Both the position numbers and the translations under genes were made by a program. Below the pieces are notes generated by a model that was given only the letters and a program-made list of their open reading frames with translations, was not told where the DNA came from and searched no databases. Positions 8,070 to 15,084 of a stretch of DNA of 15,220 bases are shown here, in pieces (positions within the stretch are counted from its first letter, which is position 1; every line of letters starts with the position of its first letter). Source of the stretch: a bacterium. Lineage in GTDB: Bacteria > Patescibacteriota > Microgenomatia > UBA1400 > PJMF01. The DNA lies in the NCBI GenBank assembly GCA_900299155.1, contig OMIS01000008.1:1-15220 (forward strand). The letters run 5' to 3'.

Positions 8070-8104
8070 CAAAGATAAAAAATTACGGTGTCTCTGCCTT
8101 AATT
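8070..8104 (-). terminator. Weak intrinsic terminator after ruvA
   Basis: On the minus strand, AATTAAGG (8104-8097), an 8-nt loop and CCGTAATT (8088-8081) form a stem with 7 of 8 paired positions, followed directly by TTTTATCTTT (8080-8071). It lies 17 nt past the ruvA stop (8121), where an operon end is expected. The stem is short and AT-rich, so efficiency is uncertain. Read from the plus strand the hairpin has no following T run. Confidence 0.45.
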
Positions 8105-8120
8105 GTAACGCTTCATCAAT

Positions 8121-8690
8121 CTACTGGAGTTGCTTCAAAAGTACCTTGATTCCTGCTTCGACGCTTAATTCACTTATCTCAGCTTTCTCGATTGTTTCTA
8201 AAATGAGCTGTTCATCAAAACCAAGTGCCATCACTGCATCAACCACCATTTGATCGTGCTCAGAAAGTCCGCCAATTTTTAATTCCTTCAAGCTGCCGAG
8301 CTTACTCTTCAGTTCAATGATTATTTTTTGAGCTACTTTTTTGCCCACTCTTGGTAACTTAGTGAAAAAACTTACATTCGCATTTTGCACTGCATCTGTA
8401 ATAGCTGGTGCGCCTTGATCTGCAATAAGCAACGCTGTTTTGGGTCCAATTCCTGATACACTCAACAGCAATAAAAAAAGCTCTTTATCAGCACTACTGG
8501 AAAAGCCAAACAATTCCAGTGCATCTTCACGAACGTGAGTGTGAATGTAGAGTGAAAGTGTCTGATTTTGCAGCCCTGCTGACTGTGCAAGTAATCGTTG
8601 GCCCACATATACTTCATATCCCACACCATTAACTAGCAGCAGTAGTTTAGTGCCATCAATTTGTGGTATTCCAGATAAAAAGCCAATCAT
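8121..8690 (-). CDS. ruvA: Holliday junction DNA-binding protein RuvA
   Basis: RuvA binds the four-way junction as a tetramer and loads RuvB. The 189-aa length is normal. The N-terminal OB-fold region begins MIGFLSGI and ends in VREDALELFGF (53-63), the conserved closing strand and loop. Two helix-hairpin-helix motifs follow: LLSVSGIGPKTAL (75-87) and LPRVGKKVAQKIIIELKSKL (112-131). The C-terminal domain III (about 142-189) includes DAVMALGF, the RuvB-contacting helix region. The start is fixed by a 4-nt ATGA overlap with the ruvC stop, which implies translational coupling. It is the last gene of the minus-strand unit and is followed by a terminator-like hairpin. An AAGAGA stretch upstream is a possible weak SD. 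Confidence 0.96.
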   Translation of the reverse strand: MIGFLSGIPQIDGTKLLLLVNGVGYEVYVGQRLLAQSAGLQNQTLSLYIHTHVREDALELFGFSSSADKELFLLLLSVSGIGPKTALLIADQGAPAITDAVQNANVSFFTKLPRVGKKVAQKIIIELKSKLGSLKELKIGGLSEHDQMVVDAVMALGFDEQLILETIEKAEISELSVEAGIKVLLKQLQ

Positions 8691-9199
8691 AATAATCTCT
8701 TTTCTAGTTTTCTTTGAGTACTATGGGTAAGTACTATTGCGAGTGCATCCATTGTATCATCCATAACATTTTGCTGTGCTATATGTAACTGTAGACGCAC
8801 CATTTTTTCAACGGCCGCTTTGTCTGCTTGCCCATATCCTGTCACTGCCTGTTTGACTTGCACTGGGTTGTACTCATGCACGGAACAGGCATGCTGCAAA
8901 AGTTCCGCAATAATCACTCCGCGTGCTTCACTTACTCGCAATGCTGTCTTGGTATTTTTTGAAAAGAATAATGTTTCCAACCCTGCTGAACTGGGCGCAT
9001 GTTTTTCTAAAATATCTGAAAGTTCGGACTGAATCTGCGTATAGCGGGTAAAAATATCATCAGCTTTTTGTGTTTGAATCAATCCATATTCTAAAAGTTT
9101 CACCGTATAGATAGCATCTACTTTCCCAACAGCCCAACCCACGCGGTCGTATCCAGGATCAATCCCTAGCACAATTGATGGATCTGCTGAACGTGTCAT
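8687..9199 (-). CDS. ruvC: Holliday junction endonuclease RuvC
   Basis: RuvC cleaves Holliday junctions as a dimer in the RuvABC resolvasome. With the ATG at 9199 it is 170 aa, the usual size. The RNase H-like catalytic acidic set is complete: D14 in VLGIDPG, E75 in GLETLFF, and D148 and D151 in DDTMDALA. Other family blocks are FFSKNTKTALRVSEARGV (78-95) and EYNPVQVKQAVTGYGQADK (109-127). A longer frame starts at a TTG (9274) inside the upstream glycosyltransferase gene. I reject it because the extra 25 residues resemble no RuvC N-terminus and ATG 9199 sits the usual distance before LGIDPG. The start is 40 nt after the glycosyltransferase stop, so ruvC and ruvA probably ride on the sugar operon. 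No clear promoter of its own was found. Confidence 0.95.
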   Translation of the reverse strand: MTRSADPSIVLGIDPGYDRVGWAVGKVDAIYTVKLLEYGLIQTQKADDIFTRYTQIQSELSDILEKHAPSSAGLETLFFSKNTKTALRVSEARGVIIAELLQHACSVHEYNPVQVKQAVTGYGQADKAAVEKMVRLQLHIAQQNVMDDTMDALAIVLTHSTQRKLEKRLL

Positions 9200-9239
9200 A
9201 GTTTTGAAATTTCTAGAGTACTGGTCTGCGCTAAACCGC

Positions 9240-10460
9240 TTATGCAGTGTGATATGTTTGGTCGACGATGGCAAGTAGTGTTTTCAAGATAACTTCGGCT
9301 GAACGCCCCCAAGAAAATTGTGCTGCTTGCTCCCTACCTGCACGCAAATACACTGCTCGTTCTCTGACAGTTAGCCTATATATACGAGAGAGTGCATGTG
9401 CAATACCCTCAATATCGGTGGGATCTACCAAGAATCCTGCTTTTCCCACAACTTCAGGTAAGCTCGTAGTATTAGCTACAAGTGGAATGCTGCCGTACTG
9501 CATGGCCTCAAGTGGCGGAATGCCAAATCCTTCATGTAATCCTACTAACGTCGTGCAAAGTGCATTGCTGATGAGTGCTTTTTTCTCTAAATCGCTAATA
9601 TAACCTGTCATAATAATATCTTTTGCATACTTTGATTTTTTTATTTTTTCTATAATCGGTTCAGCAAGCCAACCCACTTTTCCAGCCAGCACTAATTGTG
9701 GTGGTTGAGTGAAGAGCTGTTTCTTCTTAGCATTTTTAGAACCTGGCTCAGGGTCAGGATTCTTAGCGAGTTCATCTCTAAAAATTTCATAAGCATCTAG
9801 TAAACGACCCAGGTTTTTTCTCGGTTGGAGTGTGCCCACAAACAAAATATATGCAGTAGAAATACCATGTTTTGCAAAAAATTGTGCTTGTTGTTCCTGT
9901 GATAATGCCTCTTTAATTTTATTACTTGCTGGATATGCCACTACCACATCTTTTTCCTGTCTATTATATTTTTCAACGACACAGCGGCGGGTGTAGTGAC
10001 TAATGGCAATTATTTTTCGTGCATGCTCTACGCTATATGCCGTCCACTTGGTAAGCTGCATCCTATCTCGTGGAGTAAATTGGTCAGGATACTCTAAATA
10101 CGCGGTATCCATCACCGAAGAAACGTACGGAATTGGACAGATTCGTGGTGCGTAGTGTCCTGGAGTGAAAAAAATATCATACACCCCGCGCTTCATAAAA
10201 AGATGGAGTGGTAACGCCCACTGTGTCCAAAATTTCTGTGGAGTGATAATTTTATATTTCCAGCCGTTTCGCTCTTGAGGCAGTGTACTCATAGGTGCCT
10301 GAGCAAGTAAAATAGTACAGGCAATTGTCGGGTTATTTCGAGTTTTTTCTTCAAGTGCCACCAATAGTTCGTAGGCGTAGACATTGCTCCCTACCCGATT
10401 AGTCACGTTTGCTTCGTTCCCATCAATGGCAATGTGAAGTGGATCGGCCACGATTCTCAT
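9240..10460 (-). CDS. GT4 family glycosyltransferase (WbaZ/mannosyltransferase-like)
   Basis: This 406-aa GT-B enzyme has an N-terminal acceptor domain starting with LHIAIDGNEAN (8-18) and containing an ISHYTRR motif at 153-159. The C-terminal donor domain contains YILFVGTLQPRKNLGRLLDAY (204-224), typical of the mannosyltransferase-like GT4 subgroup. The E-x7-E element is EGFGIPPLE (310-318), followed by GSIPLVANTTSLPEVVGKAG. Between the two donor-domain strands there is a Lys/Pro-rich insertion (about 230-253, with NPDPEPGSKNAKKK) that looks like a surface loop. It is expected to add sugars, GDP-mannose being a common donor in this subgroup, to a lipid-linked glycan on the cytoplasmic face. 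The start overlaps the previous gene's stop as ATGA, implying coupling. The exact substrate is unknown. Confidence 0.9.
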   Translation of the reverse strand: MRIVADPLHIAIDGNEANVTNRVGSNVYAYELLVALEEKTRNNPTIACTILLAQAPMSTLPQERNGWKYKIITPQKFWTQWALPLHLFMKRGVYDIFFTPGHYAPRICPIPYVSSVMDTAYLEYPDQFTPRDRMQLTKWTAYSVEHARKIIAISHYTRRCVVEKYNRQEKDVVVAYPASNKIKEALSQEQQAQFFAKHGISTAYILFVGTLQPRKNLGRLLDAYEIFRDELAKNPDPEPGSKNAKKKQLFTQPPQLVLAGKVGWLAEPIIEKIKKSKYAKDIIMTGYISDLEKKALISNALCTTLVGLHEGFGIPPLEAMQYGSIPLVANTTSLPEVVGKAGFLVDPTDIEGIAHALSRIYRLTVRERAVYLRAGREQAAQFSWGRSAEVILKTLLAIVDQTYHTA

Positions 10461-11596
10461 AGTGTTTGTGCTGCTTTTTGATAGACAGCTATCGTTTCAG
10501 TTGCTACTTTTTCCCAATTAAACATATGCTGTCTGATCACCATGCGCTGTACTCGCACTTTTTGCTCATCTTCAGATTCATTGAGTACTTTTTCAATTCC
10601 TGTACGAATACTTTCTACAGAAAGTGGATCAACAAGTTCTGCCGCATTGCCTGCGATTTCTGGCATGCTGGACGTGTTTGAGGTCACTACAGGTGTCCCA
10701 TGATAAAACGCTTCCAGGATGGGTAACCCAAACCCTTCATAGAGTGACGGAAATGCAAAAAGTTTGGCATTTGTATATAGAACTGAAAGCTCTTGATCAC
10801 TGACTCTGCCCAAGAATCGTAAATTCTTAACTTCAGCAAATTTTTTATCGGTCTCATCCCAGCCCACATCTCCCGCGATCACAAGTTCAACGTCTTCCTG
10901 TAATGGTTGCCAGGCTTCAATTAATCGGGTTAAATTTTTACGAGGTTCTCTAGTTCCCACAAATAAGATATACGGTTTTTCGAGCTGTAGCTTGGCCTTG
11001 AGGATTGCTTCTTCATCTTCATTTAAGTTTTCTGCAACCTGCTGTACTTCTACAGGTAGTGCTTCATGAACAACATGCACTCTTTCTTCTGGTATGTCCA
11101 ATAATTCTATGATGTCGTTTTTGGTAGCACGACTGACCGCAATGATATGCGCCTTTCGCTCTTTTAAGATTTTCCATGATTGTTCGTGCATTGCTTTGAT
11201 TTTAGGATGGGCAGTTTCTGGGAACTTCATCAATGCCATGTCGTGGATAGTAGAGACTAAAGGCAGATCTCTATCTGGTGGTTGTAGCCAGTCCCATGAA
11301 TGAAAAACCGTAATTGAGGGAAGTAAACTTTTTATTTTTGGATAGCCAACTTTGTTCCAGAGAAAATTGTATAGCGACGGCGGATATGATTGAATCACGG
11401 TCTCAGCTTTACTTCCAGTTTGCTTTTTAAGATCTTCTGCAATTGCTAACAGCTCAGCACGTTGGCGGAGTGAAGATCCGTAGAGAGTTACTCGGATTTG
11501 GGAAGTAGAAAGCAACGCACGAACTAAATTGGTAGTATATCTGGATACACCTCGGCCATAGATCGCAGCAGTTATATCAATTCCAACATTTAGCAT
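10457..11596 (-). CDS. GT4 family glycosyltransferase (mannosyltransferase-like)
   Basis: This 379-aa GT-B glycosyltransferase is a likely paralogue of the next gene in the operon. The N-terminal domain starts LNVGIDITAAIYGRGVSRYT (2-21), with the Gly-x-Gly-x-x-Arg-Tyr loop usual in this subgroup. STIHDMALMKFPE (115-127) is the classical helix following the acceptor-side strand, and IIAVSRATKNDI is at 151-162. The donor domain has YILFVGTREPRKNLTRLIEAW (209-229), the E-x7-E element EGFGLPILE (287-295), and GTPVVTSNTSSMPEIAGNAA. It should transfer a nucleotide-activated hexose to a growing chain. It begins 5 nt after the stop of the GT39-like gene; AAGGA is present but only 2 nt from the ATG, so it is probably translated by coupling. 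The tandem of two similar GT4 genes suggests consecutive linkages in one glycan. Confidence 0.92.
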   Translation of the reverse strand: MLNVGIDITAAIYGRGVSRYTTNLVRALLSTSQIRVTLYGSSLRQRAELLAIAEDLKKQTGSKAETVIQSYPPSLYNFLWNKVGYPKIKSLLPSITVFHSWDWLQPPDRDLPLVSTIHDMALMKFPETAHPKIKAMHEQSWKILKERKAHIIAVSRATKNDIIELLDIPEERVHVVHEALPVEVQQVAENLNEDEEAILKAKLQLEKPYILFVGTREPRKNLTRLIEAWQPLQEDVELVIAGDVGWDETDKKFAEVKNLRFLGRVSDQELSVLYTNAKLFAFPSLYEGFGLPILEAFYHGTPVVTSNTSSMPEIAGNAAELVDPLSVESIRTGIEKVLNESEDEQKVRVQRMVIRQHMFNWEKVATETIAVYQKAAQTL

Positions 11597-11601
11597 ATTC
11601 C

Positions 11602-13155
11602 TTAACTAAGCACATCCTCTTGACGTGCAAAGACTCGTACAAACCCTATGCCTGGCATTCCAAATACTTCTTTTTCACTATAGCCCAGGTTTTCTAGAGC
11701 AGTCTCAATTTTTCTATTTGGATCAGTTAAATCTCTCAAATAATCAAAAACGAGGACATACTGATAGTCGCTCGTCTTTTTCAGCTTCTCATCTACTTCA
11801 CCTTGGGTCGCTGTGGTAAGTGAACCAGTCGCAAAAACTGGGTAGCTACCATCATCGTACCATCTCCAGGGCGCAAATGCAGCATCGAAAGCAAAAACTA
11901 CGGCAGCTTTTGTAGGATATCGTTCCAGAATTTGCTGGTGTATGGCACGCCAGTTTTCCCGTTGATAGACAGGATTTTGTATGTATGAAATCAATGACCA
12001 CCCACTCAAACCCAGGAGAATCCATACGGTCGAGGCGACCAGCATAAGTTTGACGATAGTACTATTCTGTTGCTGTCGTACTTTACTAGTGACTCGTTGT
12101 AGAAGACTACTATCCTGCTCTTGAGCTTGTGCAAGCAGCGAGTAGACAAAAATGTAGAATGCGGGCAGTAAGTACAGCACCCGTTTGGGCTGGACGACTG
12201 GAATTGCAAATGAAAAGAGCCATGAACTCAGGAGTGGAATACTCAGCCAGCACAGAATAAGAATAAACTGCTTCGAATAGAAAAACTTGTTTCGGTTTGT
12301 CCAGACCAGCCAGGCCGTCGCTGCCAGACCAAGCAGAAATATTATTATGGTTAGAATAAATGGAACTGTCATCTCAATATTCAGCACCCCAAACATAAAC
12401 TTGCCAAGTGTCAGCGGTAATGACTTAAGCTGTGGGATGGAAACGACTGCTTCCCAACCAGGCAATGATTTCCTCAGTGCCTGTCCTACTGATAACTGCT
12501 CGAGAAATGAAGGTATCCACGGTACAAAAAGTAGCGCAGCTATACTACCACTCACGAGATATCCTTTCAGGGCTTGGCGCTCTTTCCAAAAAACATATAC
12601 AGCTTGTGAAATGACAACAAATGGGTAGAGATAGGTGGAATATAAGCCAAGTGCAGTCGTGAGTGCATAGAGCATACTATCCTTGGCAGTGAATTTTTTA
12701 TTGACAAAAAAAGCTTGTACCAACAGCAACCAGCTCAAGGTGGCAAAAGCTGCTGAGAGTGAGTACGGGCGTAGCTCTTGTGAGTAAAATACATGAAATG
12801 AAGAAACCGCCAACAGAAATGAGGAAATGAATGCCACCTGCTTTGAAAACAATTTCTCTGCTATTTTATAGGTGCAGTAAATAGTAATAAGTCCTGGAAG
12901 TAATGCTCCCCACAAGCGCAGCCAGGCTTCGTTCTGTGAAACTTGTGCGGCAAAATGTACGATCAGATGCAAGAGTGGCGGCTGAAAATCTTCTGCAATT
13001 TGTAGCTGCTGGCTAAGAGGGCGCGTACTTTCTAATGCTTGTGCTGCCTCATCCAGCCAAAATGAATCCCATAACCCAGCTGTCCTAATGAATAAGGCGA
13101 ATACAACAATCGACCAAGCGGGTAGCTGAGATAATCTGGATAGGAGCTTTTTCAT
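11602..13155 (-). CDS. GT39-like membrane glycosyltransferase (PMT_2 family)
   Basis: This 517-aa protein has an N-terminal transmembrane segment (about 13-28) followed by SFWLDEAAQA (31-40). The adjacent Asp-Glu (35-36) in the first outer loop is the hallmark catalytic/metal region of GT39-type enzymes. QPPLLHL (58-64) and HVFYSQELRPYSL (121-133) are further family signatures. About ten more hydrophobic segments follow up to residue ~390, then a soluble C-terminal domain of about 125 residues faces outward. Such enzymes use polyprenyl-phosphate sugars to glycosylate lipids, glycans or proteins outside the membrane. It follows the nucleotidyltransferase-like gene by 23 nt and precedes two GT4 genes. 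A TATACT box 11 nt before its ATG suggests an additional internal promoter. The acceptor cannot be assigned. Confidence 0.88.
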   Translation of the reverse strand: MKKLLSRLSQLPAWSIVVFALFIRTAGLWDSFWLDEAAQALESTRPLSQQLQIAEDFQPPLLHLIVHFAAQVSQNEAWLRLWGALLPGLITIYCTYKIAEKLFSKQVAFISSFLLAVSSFHVFYSQELRPYSLSAAFATLSWLLLVQAFFVNKKFTAKDSMLYALTTALGLYSTYLYPFVVISQAVYVFWKERQALKGYLVSGSIAALLFVPWIPSFLEQLSVGQALRKSLPGWEAVVSIPQLKSLPLTLGKFMFGVLNIEMTVPFILTIIIFLLGLAATAWLVWTNRNKFFYSKQFILILCWLSIPLLSSWLFSFAIPVVQPKRVLYLLPAFYIFVYSLLAQAQEQDSSLLQRVTSKVRQQQNSTIVKLMLVASTVWILLGLSGWSLISYIQNPVYQRENWRAIHQQILERYPTKAAVVFAFDAAFAPWRWYDDGSYPVFATGSLTTATQGEVDEKLKKTSDYQYVLVFDYLRDLTDPNRKIETALENLGYSEKEVFGMPGIGFVRVFARQEDVLS

Positions 13156-13166
13156 GCGCTTGTTCT

Positions 13167-13172
13167 AGTATA
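13167..13172 (-). promoter_or_regulatory. -10 box candidate before the GT39-like gene
   Basis: TATACT on the minus strand lies in the 23-nt gap after the nucleotidyltransferase stop and exactly 11 nt before the ATG at 13155. The hexamer and spacing match those at 6031-6036 and 4380-4385. It would let the glycosyltransferase-ruvCA genes be transcribed independently of the upstream RHH fusion gene, with a leader of about 5 nt. No clear -35 is seen. Confidence 0.5.
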
Positions 13173-13178
13173 GTGAGT

Positions 13179-13994
13179 TTAGGTGGGGTTTTGCCAGTCT
13201 GAAACAGCCGCTTGGTACTGAGCAGGTGTAGATATGTCGTACCAGAGCCCTTGAAAAAAATATGCACGAAGTTGGTTTTTCTTTGCTAAATGCGGGAAAA
13301 TATCAGTTTCCAAAAAACTCGGCTTTTGTGCTGAAATCAGTCCAAGTACTTCTTTACTCAGAACGTATACTCCCGTATTGATTAAGCTAATACCACTATC
13401 AGTTCCTGTTTCAGAAAAAGTCGTAACTCGATTGCCCTGAATAAATACTTGCCCATATTCTTTCATAGCCAGTTTGGGCTTCACGATAACGGTGGCTTGT
13501 GTGGATTCTTCAAGATGAAAATCAAACACCTCGTCCAGTTTTATATCAGTCAAAATATCACCGTGTATTACTAAAAAAGGATTGTCATTTTGCAAATATT
13601 TCTCTGCTTGTTTTAGTGCTCCTGCGGTACCAAGAGGTGATTTCTCATACGAAAAATCGACACTTACGTTTAGTGAAATGGACTTGAGATATGTGACTAG
13701 CGCTGTATTTGAATGCGCTGTACAGATAACAAAATGTTTTATACCGTACTGCTCCAGGTGTTGAATCATTTGAAGCAGGAGTGTTTCCCCATTAATTTGC
13801 TTCAGTAGTGGGTGTTCAGCCAGTTCCTTTTTACCTCCTGCCAGGATAACTGCAGTAGAAATTTTGGGTGAAAGGCTGAGACGAATTAAGTGTTCTATAG
13901 CGTGAGAGCGATTGCGAATGGTCTGTTTATCAACTAAATCGTCAACTTGTGTCAGTAATGTATCAGGAAGTGTAATTGTTAGTCGAGACTTCAT
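13179..13994 (-). CDS. RHH DNA-binding domain fused to a degenerate sugar nucleotidyltransferase domain
   Basis: With the ATG at 13994 this is 271 aa. Residues 1-42 form a ribbon-helix-helix module: the beta strand SRLTITLP, then a helix with LLTQVDDLVD, then RNRSHAIEHLIRLSL, the usual R-S-x-A-I second helix of CopG/MetJ-type regulators. Residues 47-271 form a GT-A nucleotidyltransferase domain most like HddC/GDP-mannose pyrophosphorylases. It has STAVILAGG, PLGTAGALKQA (120-130), VIHGD (metal Asp D146), NTGVYVLSKEVL (206-217), FLETDIFP (227-234) and WYDISTP (D253). The nucleotide-binding signature is shortened to AGGKKEL (52-58): the GTR of G-x-GTR-L-x-P is missing, although a Lys follows at 65. 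Catalysis is therefore uncertain. A TTG 16 codons upstream (14042) lies inside the promoter region and is rejected as the start. It heads the operon and is divergent from the UXS homologue. Confidence 0.85.
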   Translation of the reverse strand: MKSRLTITLPDTLLTQVDDLVDKQTIRNRSHAIEHLIRLSLSPKISTAVILAGGKKELAEHPLLKQINGETLLLQMIQHLEQYGIKHFVICTAHSNTALVTYLKSISLNVSVDFSYEKSPLGTAGALKQAEKYLQNDNPFLVIHGDILTDIKLDEVFDFHLEESTQATVIVKPKLAMKEYGQVFIQGNRVTTFSETGTDSGISLINTGVYVLSKEVLGLISAQKPSFLETDIFPHLAKKNQLRAYFFQGLWYDISTPAQYQAAVSDWQNPT

Positions 13995-14001
13995 AATTTG
14001 T

Positions 14002-14007
14002 ATGATA
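14002..14007 (-). promoter_or_regulatory. Extended -10 promoter candidate for the RHH fusion gene
   Basis: The minus strand reads TGG-TATCAT, then 7 nt, then the ATG at 13994. TATCAT matches TATAAT at 5 of 6 positions and the TGn extension is present. Predicted leader is about 1 nt, so the mRNA would be leaderless. TTCACC 16 nt upstream of the hexamer is a weak -35 (4/6). Confidence 0.5.
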
Positions 14008-14031
14008 CCATGCAGTCTAAGCTGGTGAAGT

Positions 14032-14047
14032 CTCGTTGTCAAACGAG
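14032..14047. promoter_or_regulatory. Perfect inverted repeat in divergent promoter region, candidate operator
   Basis: CTCGTT (14032-14037), GTCA, AACGAG (14042-14047) is a perfect 6+4+6 inverted repeat. It is almost exactly in the centre of the 97-bp gap between the two divergent start codons and lies upstream of both predicted -10 boxes. No T run follows on either strand, so it does not look like a terminator. Its position beside a gene encoding an RHH domain makes it a candidate binding site for that protein; this is an inference. Confidence 0.4.
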
Positions 14048-14079
14048 TATTTACAAATGCTTTCTTATTTTTACTCTGC

Positions 14080-14085
14080 TACAAT
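14080..14085 (+). promoter_or_regulatory. Extended -10 promoter candidate for the UXS-like gene
   Basis: The plus strand reads TGC-TACAAT, then 6 nt, then the ATG at 14092, so a start 7 nt past the hexamer would fall on the A of the ATG. TACAAT is a 5/6 match to TATAAT and TGn is present. No SD motif precedes the gene. TTTACA at 14050-14055 is too far away (24 nt) to act as a normal -35. Confidence 0.5.
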
Positions 14086-14091
14086 GAATAC

Positions 14092-15084
14092 ATGTTGTCA
14101 TTACAAGAATTTTTCCAAAATAAAACAGTACTCGTGACTGGTGCTGCGGGTTTCATTGGTTCACATTTATCCGAAACTTGTTTGCAGTATGGCGCCAAAG
14201 TAATTGGTGTAGACAACTTTTTAACTGGACGTAGAGAAAACCTTAAAACCTTTCAATCAAATTCAAACTTCACCTTTATTGAAGCCGATGTCATAAAACG
14301 CCCCACTGAATATTTACCAGAAAATGTAAAAATTGATGTACTACTCCATTTTGCTTCTCCTGCAAGTCCTCCCAGATACCAAGCACATCCAATTGAAACA
14401 TACTTGGTAAATACAATGGGAACGCATAATTTGCTGCAATATTTACAACAAAACTCCCCTACTGCTCGAGTCGTTTTCGCGAGTACCTCTGAAGTCTACG
14501 GTGATCCTCAAATACATCCTCAGGTGGAAAACTACTGGGGAAATGTTAATCCCAATGGAGTTCGCTCTTGCTATGATGAAGCAAAACGTCTTGGTGAAAC
14601 AATTTGTGGCGTCCATCAACGTGACCTGGGTATGGACATACGGATTGTGCGGATATTTAATACCTATGGACCGCGTATTGACCCAACAGATGGACGAGTC
14701 ATCCCACAGTTTATTTCTGAAGCTTTACAGAATAAAGCATATTCTATTTTTGGCGATGGATCACAAACGCGTTCCTACTGCTATGTATCAGATTTAGTGG
14801 ATGGTATTTTACGCTTGGCTGCTCTTGAAAACGGCGCAGGTCAGACAGTGAATATCGGAAATCCTGGTGAATATACCGTGCTGCAAACTGCTCAAGAAGT
14901 TCATCAATTGATTCATCCAGATGTTGAGTTCAAAGCCGATTTTAAGCCATTACCAAAGGATGATCCTACGCGCAGACAACCTGATATTCAAAAAGCTAAT
15001 CAACTCCTTGAATGGAGACCTCGGGTCATGCTCCGTGATGGTTTAATCCAAACTATCATGCATTTCCGAAATCACGGGGGGTAA
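14092..15084 (+). CDS. UDP-glucuronate decarboxylase (UDP-xylose synthase) homologue, SDR family
   Basis: This 330-aa extended short-chain dehydrogenase closely follows the UXS pattern. The NAD-binding Rossmann loop is TGAAGFIGS (16-24). FASPASPPRYQ (87-97), characteristic of UXS, is followed by STSEVYGDP (131-139) with the catalytic Ser/Thr and by HPQVENYWGNVNP (142-154). The catalytic YxxxK is YDEAK (161-165), followed by NTYGPR (190-195) and the substrate-contacting GDGSQTRSYCYV (221-232). UXS oxidises UDP-glucuronate at C4, decarboxylates it and re-reduces the product to UDP-xylose in the cytoplasm. Some homologues act on related NDP-sugars, so the substrate is probable, not proven. The start follows a -10-like box by 6 nt. 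It diverges from the RHH-nucleotidyltransferase gene and may share its control. Confidence 0.92.
   Translation: MLSLQEFFQNKTVLVTGAAGFIGSHLSETCLQYGAKVIGVDNFLTGRRENLKTFQSNSNFTFIEADVIKRPTEYLPENVKIDVLLHFASPASPPRYQAHPIETYLVNTMGTHNLLQYLQQNSPTARVVFASTSEVYGDPQIHPQVENYWGNVNPNGVRSCYDEAKRLGETICGVHQRDLGMDIRIVRIFNTYGPRIDPTDGRVIPQFISEALQNKAYSIFGDGSQTRSYCYVSDLVDGILRLAALENGAGQTVNIGNPGEYTVLQTAQEVHQLIHPDVEFKADFKPLPKDDPTRRQPDIQKANQLLEWRPRVMLRDGLIQTIMHFRNHGG

Noticed and set aside
9200..9274. Longer RuvC frame starting at a TTG inside the upstream glycosyltransferase gene
   Set aside because: The start would be a TTG and adds 25 residues unlike RuvC N-termini. The ATG at 9199 gives the family's normal length and spacing to LGIDPG.
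9268..9603. 111-aa plus-strand frame opposite the GT4 gene
   Set aside because: It is an antisense shadow of the donor domain of the minus-strand glycosyltransferase, with no promoter or family features.
12287..12628. 113-aa plus-strand frame opposite the GT39-like gene
   Set aside because: It is an antisense shadow. The minus-strand frame is continuous over 517 codons with transmembrane segments and GT39 motifs.
13995..14042. Longer frame for the RHH fusion starting at a TTG (14042)
   Set aside because: The extra 16 codons cover the predicted promoter and part of the inverted repeat. The ATG at 13994 begins exactly at a typical RHH strand and follows a -10 box.
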